Made by a program: the position numbers and the translations under genes
Part shown: one piece after another, positions 9,602-18,956 of the stretch
How positions within the stretch are numbered: position 1 is the first letter of the stretch
How the letters are laid out: every line of letters begins with the position of its first letter
Notes under the pieces: model-generated
The model's input: only the letters and a program-made list of their open reading frames with translations
What the model was told of the DNA's origin: nothing
Databases searched by the model: none
Assembly: GCF_018588885.1 (NCBI RefSeq)
Contig: NZ_JAFFIW010000012.1
Location: forward strand, 62,001-126,000
Reading direction: 5' to 3'
Length of the DNA: 64,000 bases
Origin: Mesorhizobium sp. dw_380
Lineage (GTDB): Bacteria > Pseudomonadota > Alphaproteobacteria > Rhizobiales > Rhizobiaceae

Positions 9602-10276
9602 TCAGCCGAGAAGCTCGGCGGCGACTTCGAGGGTGTTGCGGAACGACGTTTCGAGGTGGTTCTCCATCGCCTGCGCGGCGCCCTCGGCGTCGTGGCGCCT
9701 CAGCGCCTCGAGGATGGCTTCGTGCTGCTCGATCGTCTGCTCGCCATAGCCGGGCTTCGGGATGACGAGATACCGGCCCCGATCCATCTGCGCCTTGGAG
9801 ATGTCGACGGCGCGCCAGATTTTCGGCAGCCCGCAGATCTCGGCTATGGTGCGGTGGAAGACGTCGTCGAGCTGGATCGCGGTGGCATATCTGCCGCGCG
9901 ATATTGCGAGCCGGTGCGCCGCCATATTGTCCTCCAGAAGTTCGCCGGCTGACGGCGTAAATCTGGCGGCCGCGCGCCTGGCGCTTTCCATCTCCAGGGC
10001 CCGCCGGATGACGTAGGCTTCTTCGAGGTCGACGCGGTTGATCGGCGCGACATAGGTTCCGGTCTGCGCCAGGATCGTGACGAGGCCCTCGTCACTTATG
10101 CGCTTGACCGCTTCGCGCACCGGTGTGCGCGAGACGCCGAGCGCTTCAGCGATGGCCACCTCGTTGATGACTTCCCCCGGTTTCATCTGTCCGACGACAA
10201 TCAGCTTGCGGATCTTATGATAAATCTGATCGCGCAGTGGCAGTGCCCGATTGAGCGTCGAAGGGTCCAGGTCCAT
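9602..10276 (-). CDS. GntR family regulator (FCD domain), divergent from the organosulfur genes
   Basis: A 224-residue regulator with N-terminal winged helix (LRDQIYHKIRKLIVVG, NEVAIAEALGVSRTPVREAV) and a helical FCD-type effector domain containing the conserved DDVFHRTIAE and QHEAILEAL helices. ATG 10276 gives a family-like N-terminus. It is convergent with the SDR gene and divergent from the SsuD-like gene across 313 bp, making the sulfur module its most likely target, though this is only positional. Confidence 0.85.
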   Translation of the reverse strand: MDLDPSTLNRALPLRDQIYHKIRKLIVVGQMKPGEVINEVAIAEALGVSRTPVREAVKRISDEGLVTILAQTGTYVAPINRVDLEEAYVIRRALEMESARRAAARFTPSAGELLEDNMAAHRLAISRGRYATAIQLDDVFHRTIAEICGLPKIWRAVDISKAQMDRGRYLVIPKPGYGEQTIEQHEAILEALRRHDAEGAAQAMENHLETSFRNTLEVAAELLG

Positions 10277-10446
10277 AGGAAATCCGCGTCTTCGTACACC
10301 AGAAACGGTCAAATTATATTAGGATGTCAAATGAAATGCACTTGGCGCTTCGGTTCGTGCGCCTTGGCCCGCACAAACCGTGCAACCGACCATCAGCTTG
10401 GGTGCGGCCCGAAGAGAGAATTTTCAATTCCGGGCCCGGATTTGGA

Positions 10447-10470
10447 ATAAACTAACTCTACAGAGTTTAT
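10447..10470. promoter_or_regulatory. palindrome in the gntR/ssuD intergenic region
   Basis: ATAAACT (10447-10453) and AGTTTAT (10464-10470) flank an inner palindrome AACTCT-AC-AGAGTT (10454-10467). The rest of the 313-bp gap 10277-10589 shows no gene. The site is about 120 bp before the SsuD-like start and is a candidate operator for a sulfur-status or local regulator. Confidence 0.5.
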
Positions 10471-10589
10471 AGAATAAGCAATCTGCACTGGCGATCTGGT
10501 TTTCCCGGACAGGACCACGCCATGCCCGCTTCCTTGCGCCCGCTCTCAGACATAGCCCGCCACCGCCGCCCAATCGGGAGAGGCCGGCC

Positions 10590-11762
10590 ATGACCCGCGA
10601 CGTTCCCGATCGCATCAAGGTGCTGTGGTTTCTGCCGACACATGGAGACAGCCGCTATCTCGGCACGACGGAAGGCGGCAGGGCCGTCGATCTGCCCTAT
10701 CTGACGCAGGTGGCGAAAGCCGCCGACACGCTGGGCTATTACGGCGTGCTGTTGCCGACCGGCCGGGCCTGCGAGGATTCCTGGGTGATCGCCTCGGCAT
10801 TGGCGCCACTCACCGAACGGCTGCGTTTCCTCGTTGCCGTGCGGCCTGGCCTGCAGTCGCCGACGCTCGCCGCGCGCATGACCGCCACGCTCGACCGCAT
10901 TTCCAACGGCCGCCTGCTGATCAATGTCGTCACCGGCGGCGATCCGCTGGAGAACAAGGGCGACGGCATCTTCCTCTCGCACGCCGAGCGCTACGAGGTA
11001 ACGCAGGAATTCCTGCGGATCTACAAGCGCGTGCTGAGCGGCGAGACGGTCGAGCACCAGGGCAAGCATTTCCACATCGAGGACGGGAGGCTGCTCTTCC
11101 CGCCTGTGCAGACACCATACCCGCCGCTCTATTTCGGCGGCTCGTCCGAGGCCGGATCGGTGGTGGCGGCCCAGGAAATCGACAAATATCTGACTTGGGG
11201 CGAACCACCCGCCGATGTCGAGCGCAAGCTGGACGGCATGCGTGAACTGGCCGAAAAAGCCGGCCGCAAGCTCTCCTTCGGCATTCGCCTGCATGTCATC
11301 GCCCGCGAAACGACCGAACAGGCGTGGGCCGCCGCCGACAGTCTGATCAGCCGGCTGGACGACGCGACCATCGCTTCGGCGCAAAAAGTCTTTGCCCGTA
11401 TGGATTCGGTCGGCCAGGCACGGATGAGCGCGCTGCATGGCGGCAGCCGCGACAAGCTCGAGATCGCGCCCAATCTCTGGGCCGGCGTCGGCTTGGTGCG
11501 CGGTGGCGCCGGAACAGCCCTTGTCGGCGATCCCGATACGGTCGCCGAGCGCATCGACGAATACCGCCGCCTCGGCATCGACACCTTCATCCTGTCCGGC
11601 TATCCGCATCTGGAGGAAGCCTATCGCTTCGGGGAACTGGTGCTGCCGAAATTGCCGACCGATCATCCGGTCAAATCAGGCGGCTCGTCCGTCAACACCG
11701 GACCGTTCGGCGAGACCATCGCCGGCGACCACCGGCCGAAGTCGCTCGCCAGCGCCTCGTGA
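10590..11762 (+). CDS. SsuD-like FMNH2-dependent alkanesulfonate monooxygenase
   Basis: A 390-residue bacterial-luciferase-like (LLM) protein. It opens [17 protein letters not shown], as in SsuD, and has [31 protein letters not shown] and [17 protein letters not shown], all positions of FMN or substrate binding in SsuD. The expected reaction is oxygenolytic release of sulfite from alkanesulfonates using reduced FMN from a separate reductase; a candidate reductase is encoded at 21080. The exact substrate is not known. The stop overlaps the next start by four bases (GTGA). Confidence 0.85.
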   Translation: MTRDVPDRIKVLWFLPTHGDSRYLGTTEGGRAVDLPYLTQVAKAADTLGYYGVLLPTGRACEDSWVIASALAPLTERLRFLVAVRPGLQSPTLAARMTATLDRISNGRLLINVVTGGDPLENKGDGIFLSHAERYEVTQEFLRIYKRVLSGETVEHQGKHFHIEDGRLLFPPVQTPYPPLYFGGSSEAGSVVAAQEIDKYLTWGEPPADVERKLDGMRELAEKAGRKLSFGIRLHVIARETTEQAWAAADSLISRLDDATIASAQKVFARMDSVGQARMSALHGGSRDKLEIAPNLWAGVGLVRGGAGTALVGDPDTVAERIDEYRRLGIDTFILSGYPHLEEAYRFGELVLPKLPTDHPVKSGGSSVNTGPFGETIAGDHRPKSLASAS

Positions 11763-13210
11763 ACGCGCTGCCTCCGGCCCGCCGATTGCGCGTCATCATC
11801 ATCGGCGGCGGTTTTTCCGGCGCGGCGGTCGCCTGGAACCTGGTGCGGGCAAATCGGCCGGAGCGCCTGTCGATTTCCGTGATCGAGCCCCGCCCGGCGC
11901 TTGGTGGCGGCCTCGCCTATTCCAGCGAGGAGCCGTCGCACCGCGTCAATGTCCCCGCCGTAAGAATGAGCATGGCTCCCGATGACCCGCAGCATTTTGC
12001 GCGCTGGTTGGCCGGCAGCGGCGAACTCGAGCGCGATGCGGACGCAATCTGGAAGAACGGCGATGTGTTTCCGCGCCGCCGCGTCTTCGGCCGCTATGTC
12101 GCCGAGCACCTCGCGCGCCATATCGAGACCGGCGCTATCCGCCACGAAGGCCTGGCCACGCGGGTAACACGAGAAACCAATGGCTGGACCGTGCAGACGT
12201 CCGCCGGACCTGTTGCCGCTGACATCGTCGTCCTCGCCGCAACCCATCCTGCGCCCGCAATTCCCCCCGCGCTGATCCACTTGGCGGAAGCGCCGGGGTT
12301 TGTCGCCGACCCATACGCCCCTGACGCGCTTGCCGGGATCGGACCGGACGCGTCGGTGCTGATCGTCGGTTCCGGGCTGACTTCGGCCGACATGGTCGCC
12401 GAACTTGATCGACGCGGCCATCGCGGTCGCATCCTCGCGCTGTCGCGCCGCGGGTTGCGCTCGCGCGGTCACCCTGACGTCAGGGGTGAACCCTTCGGCG
12501 ATTTCGCATCGGCGCCGGCCACATCCGCACTCGGCTTGCTGAAAAACATTCGTGCCACACTGGCCGCGGCGCGCGAGGCCAATATCAACTGGCAGTCGGT
12601 TTTCGATCAACTGCGCCTGCAGGGGCCGGCGCTGTGGTCAGCCCTTGCTCCGCCCGAACGGGCAAGGCTGGTCCGCCAGCTGCGTGTGTTCTGGGACGTG
12701 CATCGCTTCAGGATCGCCCCGCAGGTCGCTTCCGTGCTCGACCGCCGCCATGCAGTCGGCACGTTCGACACCATCGCCGCCAGGCTTGTCGCGTCGAACG
12801 ACGAGGGCGAGAGCCTGGTGGTCAGCTTTCAGCGGCGCGGCCAGACACGGATCGAGACGGCACGCTTCGATGCCGTCATCAACACGACAGGGCCGGCCCA
12901 TGGGCAGGCCCTTCAGACCAATCCGGCGCTGCGCTCCCTGGCGGAAGCCGGGCTGGTCAGGGTCGACGCATACGGACTCGGTATCGAGACCACTCTAGAA
13001 AGCCGCGCCATCGGCCGGGATGACAGGGCGGTCGCCAGCCTCTTTGTCGCCGGTCCGCTGGCGCGGGGCACCTTTGGCGAACTGATGGGCCTGCCGGAGG
13101 TCGCCCGCCATGCCCAGCTGGTCGCGGCCGAGATTGCCAGGCTGCTCGACACGCTCCCGTCAGTCGACGCCGTTGGCGCCAATGCCGGGGACGTTGCGGT
13201 CGCGCGCTGA
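11759..13210 (+). CDS. FAD/NAD(P)-binding protein of the sulfur module
   Basis: A 483-residue flavoprotein starting at a GTG that overlaps the monooxygenase stop. An N-terminal dinucleotide fold ([18 protein letters not shown], residues about 12-29) and a second nucleotide-binding segment ([16 protein letters not shown]) are visible, as in the NAD_binding_9 (PF13454-like) group. The C-terminal segment [17 protein letters not shown] completes the FAD fold. The function is unknown; translational coupling to an SsuD-like enzyme suggests a role in reducing or handling a sulfur compound. Confidence 0.75.
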   Translation: MNALPPARRLRVIIIGGGFSGAAVAWNLVRANRPERLSISVIEPRPALGGGLAYSSEEPSHRVNVPAVRMSMAPDDPQHFARWLAGSGELERDADAIWKNGDVFPRRRVFGRYVAEHLARHIETGAIRHEGLATRVTRETNGWTVQTSAGPVAADIVVLAATHPAPAIPPALIHLAEAPGFVADPYAPDALAGIGPDASVLIVGSGLTSADMVAELDRRGHRGRILALSRRGLRSRGHPDVRGEPFGDFASAPATSALGLLKNIRATLAAAREANINWQSVFDQLRLQGPALWSALAPPERARLVRQLRVFWDVHRFRIAPQVASVLDRRHAVGTFDTIAARLVASNDEGESLVVSFQRRGQTRIETARFDAVINTTGPAHGQALQTNPALRSLAEAGLVRVDAYGLGIETTLESRAIGRDDRAVASLFVAGPLARGTFGELMGLPEVARHAQLVAAEIARLLDTLPSVDAVGANAGDVAVAR

Positions 13211-13252
13211 AGCGGAGGCCGGTCAGGCCGGGCAAAATTGGTATTTCCGTCC

Positions 13253-13322
13253 AAAGAGGGTTCCAAAAACGGAAAATCCTACTTTGTATATAAATTCCAT
13301 AAACATAATAAATATCGGGGGA
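13253..13322 (+). promoter_or_regulatory. AT-rich upstream region of the sfnG-led transcript
   Basis: This stretch is much richer in A and T than the surrounding DNA and precedes sfnG by about 50 bp. The segment CTACTTTGTATATAAATT resembles, at about 12 of 20 positions, the CTACAGAGTTTATAGAAT segment in front of the SsuD-like gene, hinting at common control. Weak evidence. Confidence 0.35.
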
Positions 13323-13372
13323 AGCCGGCCACGGTCGGATCGCTCAGTGATGGCCAGAATGGGAGACAGTGC

Positions 13373-14476
13373 ATGGCACACGCAGAGACCGACGCGATCA
13401 AATTCGCCTACTGGGTGCCCAATGTCTCGGGCGGCCTGGTGATCTCAGACATCGAGCAGCGCACCAATCATTCGGCCGAGTACAACCGCAAGCTAGCGCA
13501 GATTGCCGAGAAGGCGGGCTTCGACTATGCGCTGAGCCAGATCCGTTTCACCGCCGGTTACGGTGCGGATGAGCAGCATGAATCGGTGGCGTTCAGCCAC
13601 GACCTGCTGGCGGCCACCACGACGCTCAAGGTGATCGCGGCGATCCTGCCCGGACCCTGGAACCCGGCGCTGGCGGCCAAGCAGCTCGCCACCATCAGCT
13701 ATCTGACCAATGGCCGCGTCGCCATCAACCTCGTCTCCGGCTGGTTCCGTGGCGAATTCCATGCCATCGGCGAACACTGGCTCGACCATGACGAGCGCTA
13801 TCGCCGTTCGGAGGAGTTCATCCGCGCACTGCGCGGAATATGGACTGAAGACAGCTTCACCTTCCGTGGCGATTTCTACCGCTTCAACCAATATTCGCTG
13901 AAGCCGAAACCGCCGCAGCCGCTGCCCGAAATCTTCCAGGGCGGCTCCTCGCGCGCCGCGCGCGACATGGCATCGCGTGTCTCCGACTGGTACTTCACCA
14001 ATGGCAACACGCCGGCCGAGATCTCCAGGCAGGTCGACGACCTCAGGGCCAAGGCGAAGGCCAACCACCATTCCGTCAAGGTCGGTGTCAATGCCTTCGC
14101 CATAGTCCGCGAGACCGAGGAAGAAGCAAAGGCCGTGCTTGCCGAAATCATCGCCAAGGCCAATCCCGAGGCGGTCAACGCCTTCGGTCACGAGGTCAAG
14201 AATGCGGGCAAGGCTTCGCCGGAAGGCGAGGGCAATTGGGCGAAATCCTCCTTCGACGATCTCGTCCAGTACAATGACGGCTTCCGCTCCAACCTGATCG
14301 GCACGCCGAGGCAAGTCGCCGAGCGCATCGTCGACCTGAAGCGCGCCGGCGCCGATTTGATCCTGCTCGGCTTCCTGCATTTTCAGGAAGAGGTCGAGTA
14401 TTTCGGCAAGCACGTCATTCCGCTCGTTCGCGAGCTGGAGGACGCCGAACAGGCAGCGTCATTGGCGGCGGAATAG
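13373..14476 (+). CDS. sfnG: dimethyl sulfone monooxygenase
   Basis: A 367-residue LLM flavoprotein. From KFAYWVPNVSGGLV through YALSQIRFTAGYGA, SGWFRGEFHAIGE and IFQGGSSRAARDMA it follows Pseudomonas SfnG closely. SfnG converts dimethyl sulfone with FMNH2 and O2 to methanesulfinate, which is oxidised and desulfonated by MSA/alkanesulfonate monooxygenases; an SsuD-like enzyme is encoded upstream. ATG 13373 has GGGAG eight bases before it. A hairpin (14492-14510) follows, then the ABC transporter genes. Confidence 0.9.
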   Translation: MAHAETDAIKFAYWVPNVSGGLVISDIEQRTNHSAEYNRKLAQIAEKAGFDYALSQIRFTAGYGADEQHESVAFSHDLLAATTTLKVIAAILPGPWNPALAAKQLATISYLTNGRVAINLVSGWFRGEFHAIGEHWLDHDERYRRSEEFIRALRGIWTEDSFTFRGDFYRFNQYSLKPKPPQPLPEIFQGGSSRAARDMASRVSDWYFTNGNTPAEISRQVDDLRAKAKANHHSVKVGVNAFAIVRETEEEAKAVLAEIIAKANPEAVNAFGHEVKNAGKASPEGEGNWAKSSFDDLVQYNDGFRSNLIGTPRQVAERIVDLKRAGADLILLGFLHFQEEVEYFGKHVIPLVRELEDAEQAASLAAE

Positions 14477-14491
14477 CCATTTCCAGAAGGC

Positions 14492-14510
14492 TGGCCGGGC
14501 AATCCGGCCG
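14492..14510 (+). promoter_or_regulatory. short hairpin after sfnG
   Basis: TGGCCGG and CCGGCCG form an inverted repeat around GCAAT, 16 bp after the sfnG stop. There is no T-tract; it could be a weak transcription or RNA-stability element. Confidence 0.4.
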
Positions 14511-14596
14511 GCGTACCGATGAAGGTTCCCAGGCGCTCGATCGCTCGGGCGTCAACGAGACTTTGTGCGCCTGCCAAGCAATCGAGGACGATTGGA

Positions 14597-15532
14597 ATGC
14601 CGTTGCCCAGCTATGCCCTAGGAGTGATGGAGGCTTCGGTCTACGCGCCGGAAGTTTTTGCGCATGGCTTGCCCTCAGCGCTCCAGCCTGCGCAGCCATC
14701 CGAAGGCTACGCCGAGCCGGCGGGAGCCGCCGCGAATGCGGCATCTCCGCTGCTTTCGCTCCAAGGCATCGGCCTGTCGTTCGGCGGTGTCGTCGCACTT
14801 GCGGACATCGACCTGTCGGTGCGCCCTGGCGAGATCCGCGCCATCATCGGTCCGAACGGCGCCGGCAAGAGCTCGCTGATCAATGTCATCAGTGGCGTCT
14901 ACCGGCCGGACCGTGGTCATGTCCTGCTCGACGGCACCTCCTACGCCCAGGTGCCGACGCAGCGGCTGGCGCATCTCGGCGTCGCCAGGACCTTTCAGAA
15001 CCTTGCTTTGTTCAAGGGCCTCAGCGTCCTCGACAATGTCGCGTCCGGCCTTGCCTATAAGGTCCGCTCCAACTTTGCCGGCCAGGTGCTCGGCATCGGC
15101 CGCTCGCGTGGCGAGCAGCGTGAGACACGCAACCGCGCCGATCAGATCCTCGATTTCCTTGACCTCAGAGCCGTTCGTGACCGCCTCGCCGGCACGCTGC
15201 CTTACGGACTGCAGAAGCGGGTCGAACTGGCCCGCGCTCTGGCAGCGCAGCCGCGGCTGCTTTTGCTCGACGAGCCGATGGCCGGCATGACCGCTGGCGA
15301 AAAGAGCGAGATGGCGGATTTCATCCGCGCCGCACGCGACCGTTTCGCCACCACTGTCGTGCTGATCGAGCACGATGTCGGCGTCGTCATGGGCCTGTCG
15401 GACCGCATCGCCGTTCTCGACTATGGCCGCAAGATCGCCGACGCCACGCCCGACGAAGTCAGGAACGACCAGCGCGTCATCGATGCCTATCTCGGCGTCG
15501 CCTCCGACGATGAGGACGGGGCGGGCATATGA
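14597..15532 (+). CDS. branched-chain-amino-acid-type ABC transporter ATPase (LivG-like)
   Basis: A 311-residue ATPase with Walker A GPNGAGKSS, signature LPYGLQKRVELARAL and Walker B LLLLDEPMAGMT. A roughly 50-residue extension without recognisable motif precedes the ABC domain, longer than usual for LivG. ATG 14597 is chosen because GAGG lies nine bases upstream; ATG 14627 is an alternative. It is the first of five transporter genes set between organosulfur monooxygenases, so an organosulfur compound is the probable cargo. Confidence 0.88.
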   Translation: MPLPSYALGVMEASVYAPEVFAHGLPSALQPAQPSEGYAEPAGAAANAASPLLSLQGIGLSFGGVVALADIDLSVRPGEIRAIIGPNGAGKSSLINVISGVYRPDRGHVLLDGTSYAQVPTQRLAHLGVARTFQNLALFKGLSVLDNVASGLAYKVRSNFAGQVLGIGRSRGEQRETRNRADQILDFLDLRAVRDRLAGTLPYGLQKRVELARALAAQPRLLLLDEPMAGMTAGEKSEMADFIRAARDRFATTVVLIEHDVGVVMGLSDRIAVLDYGRKIADATPDEVRNDQRVIDAYLGVASDDEDGAGI

Positions 15533-16428
15533 TCGCCGATTTCGACTACCAATTCTTCATCGAAGTGCTCGTCGGCGGCCTGCTCTCCGGCGTCATGTAC
15601 TCGCTGGTCGCGATCGGCTTCGTGCTGATCTACAAGACCTCGGGCGTGCTCAATTTCGCGCAGGGCGCGATGCTCTTGTTCGCGGCACTCACCTTCGTCA
15701 GCCTGGTCGAACGCGGCATTCCCTTCGCGCTGGCATTGGTTGCCACCTTCGTCATCATGGTGGCGATCGGCATCGCCATCGAGCGCGCGGTGCTGCGGCC
15801 GCTGACCAACAAGCCGCCGATCACTTTGTTCATGGCTACGCTCGGCCTGTCCTACATCATCGAGGGCGCCGCCCAGCTGATCTGGGGCACGCAGGTCCAT
15901 GGTCTCGACCTCGGCATCGAGGATGTGCCGCTGGAAGTCGGCGGCGTGCTGATCAGCCAGTTCGATATCTTCGCCGCGGTGGTGGCCGCCGGCATGGTTC
16001 TCCTGCTGTCGCTGTTCTTCCGCTACACCCGCATCGGCCTCTCCTTCCGCGCTGTCGCCGACGATCAGTTCGCCGCACTCGCGGTCGGCCTCAGGCTTCC
16101 GCTGATCTGGGCGACCGTCTGGGCCGCCGCCGGACTTGTCGCCCTGGTCGCGGGGCTGCTCTGGGGCGCGCGCCTTGGTGTGCAGTTCTCGCTGTCCCTG
16201 GTGGTGCTCAAGGCGCTGCCGGTGCTGGTGCTCGGCGGCTTCGATTCCATCCTCGGCGCCATTGTCGGCGGGCTCTTGATCGGTGCCAGCGAAAAGCTCG
16301 CCGAGGTCTATATCGGCGACTATTTCGGCGGCGGCATCGAAAGCTGGTTCGCCTATGTCGTGGCCCTGGTCTTCCTCTTGATCCGTCCTTCCGGCCTGTT
16401 TGGCCAGAAGCTCGTCGAAAGGGTCTGA
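15529..16428 (+). CDS. branched-chain-type ABC permease (LivH-like)
   Basis: A 299-residue membrane protein with about eight hydrophobic segments. The N-terminal GGLLSGVMYSLVAIGFVLI, FAQGAMLLFAAL and ERAVLRPLTNKPP are typical LivH elements. Its ATG overlaps the LivG-like stop (ATGA), indicating translational coupling. It should form half of the membrane channel. Confidence 0.9.
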   Translation: MIADFDYQFFIEVLVGGLLSGVMYSLVAIGFVLIYKTSGVLNFAQGAMLLFAALTFVSLVERGIPFALALVATFVIMVAIGIAIERAVLRPLTNKPPITLFMATLGLSYIIEGAAQLIWGTQVHGLDLGIEDVPLEVGGVLISQFDIFAAVVAAGMVLLLSLFFRYTRIGLSFRAVADDQFAALAVGLRLPLIWATVWAAAGLVALVAGLLWGARLGVQFSLSLVVLKALPVLVLGGFDSILGAIVGGLLIGASEKLAEVYIGDYFGGGIESWFAYVVALVFLLIRPSGLFGQKLVERV

Positions 16429-16431
16429 GCC

Positions 16432-17472
16432 ATGGCCGCGATCACAAGCGATTTCTCGTCCACGCCGGTGCTGCCGAAATGGACCGTACCCATACTTTTG
16501 CTCGCCTTCGCCTATGGCATCGTGCCGCTCATCGGCTCGAGCTATCTGTTCGAAGCCATCCTGCTGCCGTTCCTGGCGCTCGGCCTTGCCGGCGTCGGCC
16601 TCAACATCCTCACCGGCTATGCCGGCCAGGTGTCGCTGGGCAGCGCTGCCTTCATGGCGGCGGGCGCCTTCGCCGCCTATAATTTCAACCTGAGGATCGA
16701 AGGCTTGCCATTGATCGGCAGCATCGTTCTCGCCGGCATTGTCGCGGCCGCGATCGGCATCCTCTTCGGCCTGCCCAGCCTGCGGTTGAAGGGCTTTTAT
16801 CTCGCCGTGTCGACGCTTGCCGCCCAGTTCTTCGTGCAATGGGCGCTGACCAAGTTCAGCTGGTTCTCGAACAACTCGGCGTCCGGCGTGATCGACGCGC
16901 CGAGACTGTCGATTTCAGGCTTCGCCCTCGACGGCGCCGTCGGCCGCTATCTCTTCGCGCTGACCATCGTCACTGTGCTGACCTTCCTTGCCCATCGATT
17001 GGTGACATCGCAGACCGGGCGCAATTTCATCGCCATCCGCGACAATGAGACCGCCGCCCGCATCATCGGCATCCCGGTGCTGAAGACCAAGCTGCTGGCC
17101 TTCGCCATCTCGTCCTTCATCATCGGCGTCGCCGGCGTCATCTGGGCCTTCGCCTATCTCAGAACCGTCGAGCCGGACGGCTTCGATCTCGACCGCTCGT
17201 TCCAGATCCTGTTCATCATCATCATCGGCGGCCTCGCCTCGATCCGCGGCGCGTTTTTCGGCGCCGCCCTCATCGTTGTCTTCCCGCTCGCACTGTCGCG
17301 CCTTGGCGGCTTCCTGCTCGGCGATGTCTTCGATTCGGGCGTGCTTGACATGAGCCAGCGCATCGTGCTCGGCGCCCTCATCATCCTGTTTCTGATCCTT
17401 GAACCCGACGGGCTGGTGGCCCTGTGGGACAGGACCCGAAGACGGCTCCTGTTCGCCTGGCAGTCGACGTGA
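16432..17472 (+). CDS. branched-chain-type ABC permease (LivM-like)
   Basis: A 346-residue membrane protein with the LivM-typical AGVGLNILTGYAGQVSLGSA, LPSLRLKGFYLAVSTLAAQ and IRDNETAARIIGI segments. It starts four bases after the LivH-like stop and completes the transmembrane heterodimer. The substrate-binding protein follows after 67 bp. Confidence 0.9.
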   Translation: MAAITSDFSSTPVLPKWTVPILLLAFAYGIVPLIGSSYLFEAILLPFLALGLAGVGLNILTGYAGQVSLGSAAFMAAGAFAAYNFNLRIEGLPLIGSIVLAGIVAAAIGILFGLPSLRLKGFYLAVSTLAAQFFVQWALTKFSWFSNNSASGVIDAPRLSISGFALDGAVGRYLFALTIVTVLTFLAHRLVTSQTGRNFIAIRDNETAARIIGIPVLKTKLLAFAISSFIIGVAGVIWAFAYLRTVEPDGFDLDRSFQILFIIIIGGLASIRGAFFGAALIVVFPLALSRLGGFLLGDVFDSGVLDMSQRIVLGALIILFLILEPDGLVALWDRTRRRLLFAWQST

Positions 17473-17539
17473 GCTTCATGCATTTGAAAATGAACCAGAG
17501 GCCGAACCCAAGGCGGCCCATACCGGGAGTACCCCAATA

Positions 17540-18877
17540 ATGACCTTCCTCAGCACCATCAAGGCGGCGGCATTGTCCGCGGCAATGATCGTGTCGGTGG
17601 CCCTGCCCGCCGCTCACGCCGACGAACAGTATTTCCCGCTGCAGAGCTATCGCGTCGGGCCCTACGCGGCCGGCGGCACCGGCTTCTTCGGCGGCTTCAT
17701 CGATTACCTCAACCTCATCAACATCCGCGATGGTGGCGTCAACGGTGTCAAGCTGACCTGGGACGAATGCGAGACCCAGTACGAGGTCGAGCGCGGCGTC
17801 GAATGCTACGAGCGGCAGAAGAGCCATGCGGGTGCGGCCGCCTGGAATCCACTGTCGGTCGGCATCGCCTATGCCATGATCGACCGCATCACCGCTGACA
17901 AGGTGCCGCTGATCACGGTCAACCATGGCCGCACCGACTCCACCGACGGACGCGTGTTTCCTTACGTCTTCCCGCTGCTGCTCAACCCCTACAGCGAGAC
18001 GTCGGGCATCGTGAATTACATCGCCTCCAAGGAAGGCGGCATTGACAAGCTCAAGGGCAAGAAGATCGTCGTGCTTTACCACGGCTCGCCCTACGGCAAG
18101 GAGACCATCCCGATCTATGAGCTGCTGGCGCAGAAATACGGCTTCACCGTCCAGCAGATCGAGGTGCCGCATCCCGGCAACGAGCAGCAGTCGCAGTGGC
18201 TGACCATCCGCCGCGCCAAGCCTGACTTCGTCGTCCTGCGCGGCTGGGGCGTGATGAACCCGGTGGCGCTGAAGACGGCGGTCAAGGTCGGCTATCCCGT
18301 CGATCATATCGTCGGCAATGTCTGGTCGAATTCGGAAGAGGACGTCATCCCCGCCGGCGACGCCGCCAAGGGCTACACCGCCATCACCACCCAGGCTTCC
18401 GGCAACAGCTACCCGGTGGTGCAGGAGATCGTGAAGACGGTCTACGGCGCCGGCAAGGGCAATCTCGAAGACAAGTCGCGCATCGGCTCGGTCTACCACA
18501 ATCTCGGCATCGTCAACGGCATCTTGAATGTCGAGGCGATCCGCGTCGCGCAGGAAAAGTTCGGCCACCGCACGCTGACCGGCGACGAGGTCCGATGGGG
18601 CTTTGAACATCTCAAGCTCGATCCGGCCAAGGTCGAGGCGCTCGGCGCCAAGGACCTGTTCCACTCGATCAACGTCAGCTGGGACAACCACGAAGGCGAG
18701 GGCTACGTGACCTTCCAGCAGTGGGACGGCAAGAAGTGGAACGTCGTCTCCGACTGGATCGCGCCGGACTGGGCGCTGCTCAGGCCAATCATCGAAAAGT
18801 CCGCCGAGGCCTATGCGGCCGAGAAGGGCATCAAGCTGCGCACCGCCGATGATGCCAACGCCGTGACCACCAACTGA
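17540..18877 (+). CDS. periplasmic substrate-binding protein of the Liv-type transporter
   Basis: A 445-residue precursor with a Sec signal peptide cleaved near AHA-DEQ (residue 27). The two-lobed type I binding fold is indicated by KIVVLYHGSPYGKETIPIY and VVLRGWGVMNPVALKTA. It belongs to the branched-chain amino acid binding superfamily but is longer than LivJ, as in subgroups for non-amino-acid ligands. GGGAG lies ten bases before ATG 17540. Its place between sfnG and an SfnB-like gene suggests a sulfone or sulfonate ligand. Confidence 0.85.
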   Translation: MTFLSTIKAAALSAAMIVSVALPAAHADEQYFPLQSYRVGPYAAGGTGFFGGFIDYLNLINIRDGGVNGVKLTWDECETQYEVERGVECYERQKSHAGAAAWNPLSVGIAYAMIDRITADKVPLITVNHGRTDSTDGRVFPYVFPLLLNPYSETSGIVNYIASKEGGIDKLKGKKIVVLYHGSPYGKETIPIYELLAQKYGFTVQQIEVPHPGNEQQSQWLTIRRAKPDFVVLRGWGVMNPVALKTAVKVGYPVDHIVGNVWSNSEEDVIPAGDAAKGYTAITTQASGNSYPVVQEIVKTVYGAGKGNLEDKSRIGSVYHNLGIVNGILNVEAIRVAQEKFGHRTLTGDEVRWGFEHLKLDPAKVEALGAKDLFHSINVSWDNHEGEGYVTFQQWDGKKWNVVSDWIAPDWALLRPIIEKSAEAYAAEKGIKLRTADDANAVTTN

Positions 18878-18886
18878 TTAGGTGGC

Positions 18887-18917
18887 GGGCGCCGCGGAAC
18901 AGGTTTCCGTGGCGCCC
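18887..18917 (+). promoter_or_regulatory. intercistronic hairpin after the substrate-binding protein gene
   Basis: GGGCGCCGCGGAA (18887-18899) pairs with TTCCGTGGCGCCC (18905-18917) around a five-base loop, with one G-U pair. No T-tract follows. It probably stabilises the upstream binding-protein mRNA, as does the hairpin after araF. Confidence 0.7.
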
Positions 18918-18956
18918 GTCCTCTTGCGGTTGCTAGAACCGCGGAATGAGAGCCCC

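Noticed and set aside
15487..16839. A 450-residue frame antisense to the livH/livM genes
   Set aside because: Low-complexity Gln/Asp/His-rich translation, typical of antisense shadows of GC-rich membrane protein genes.
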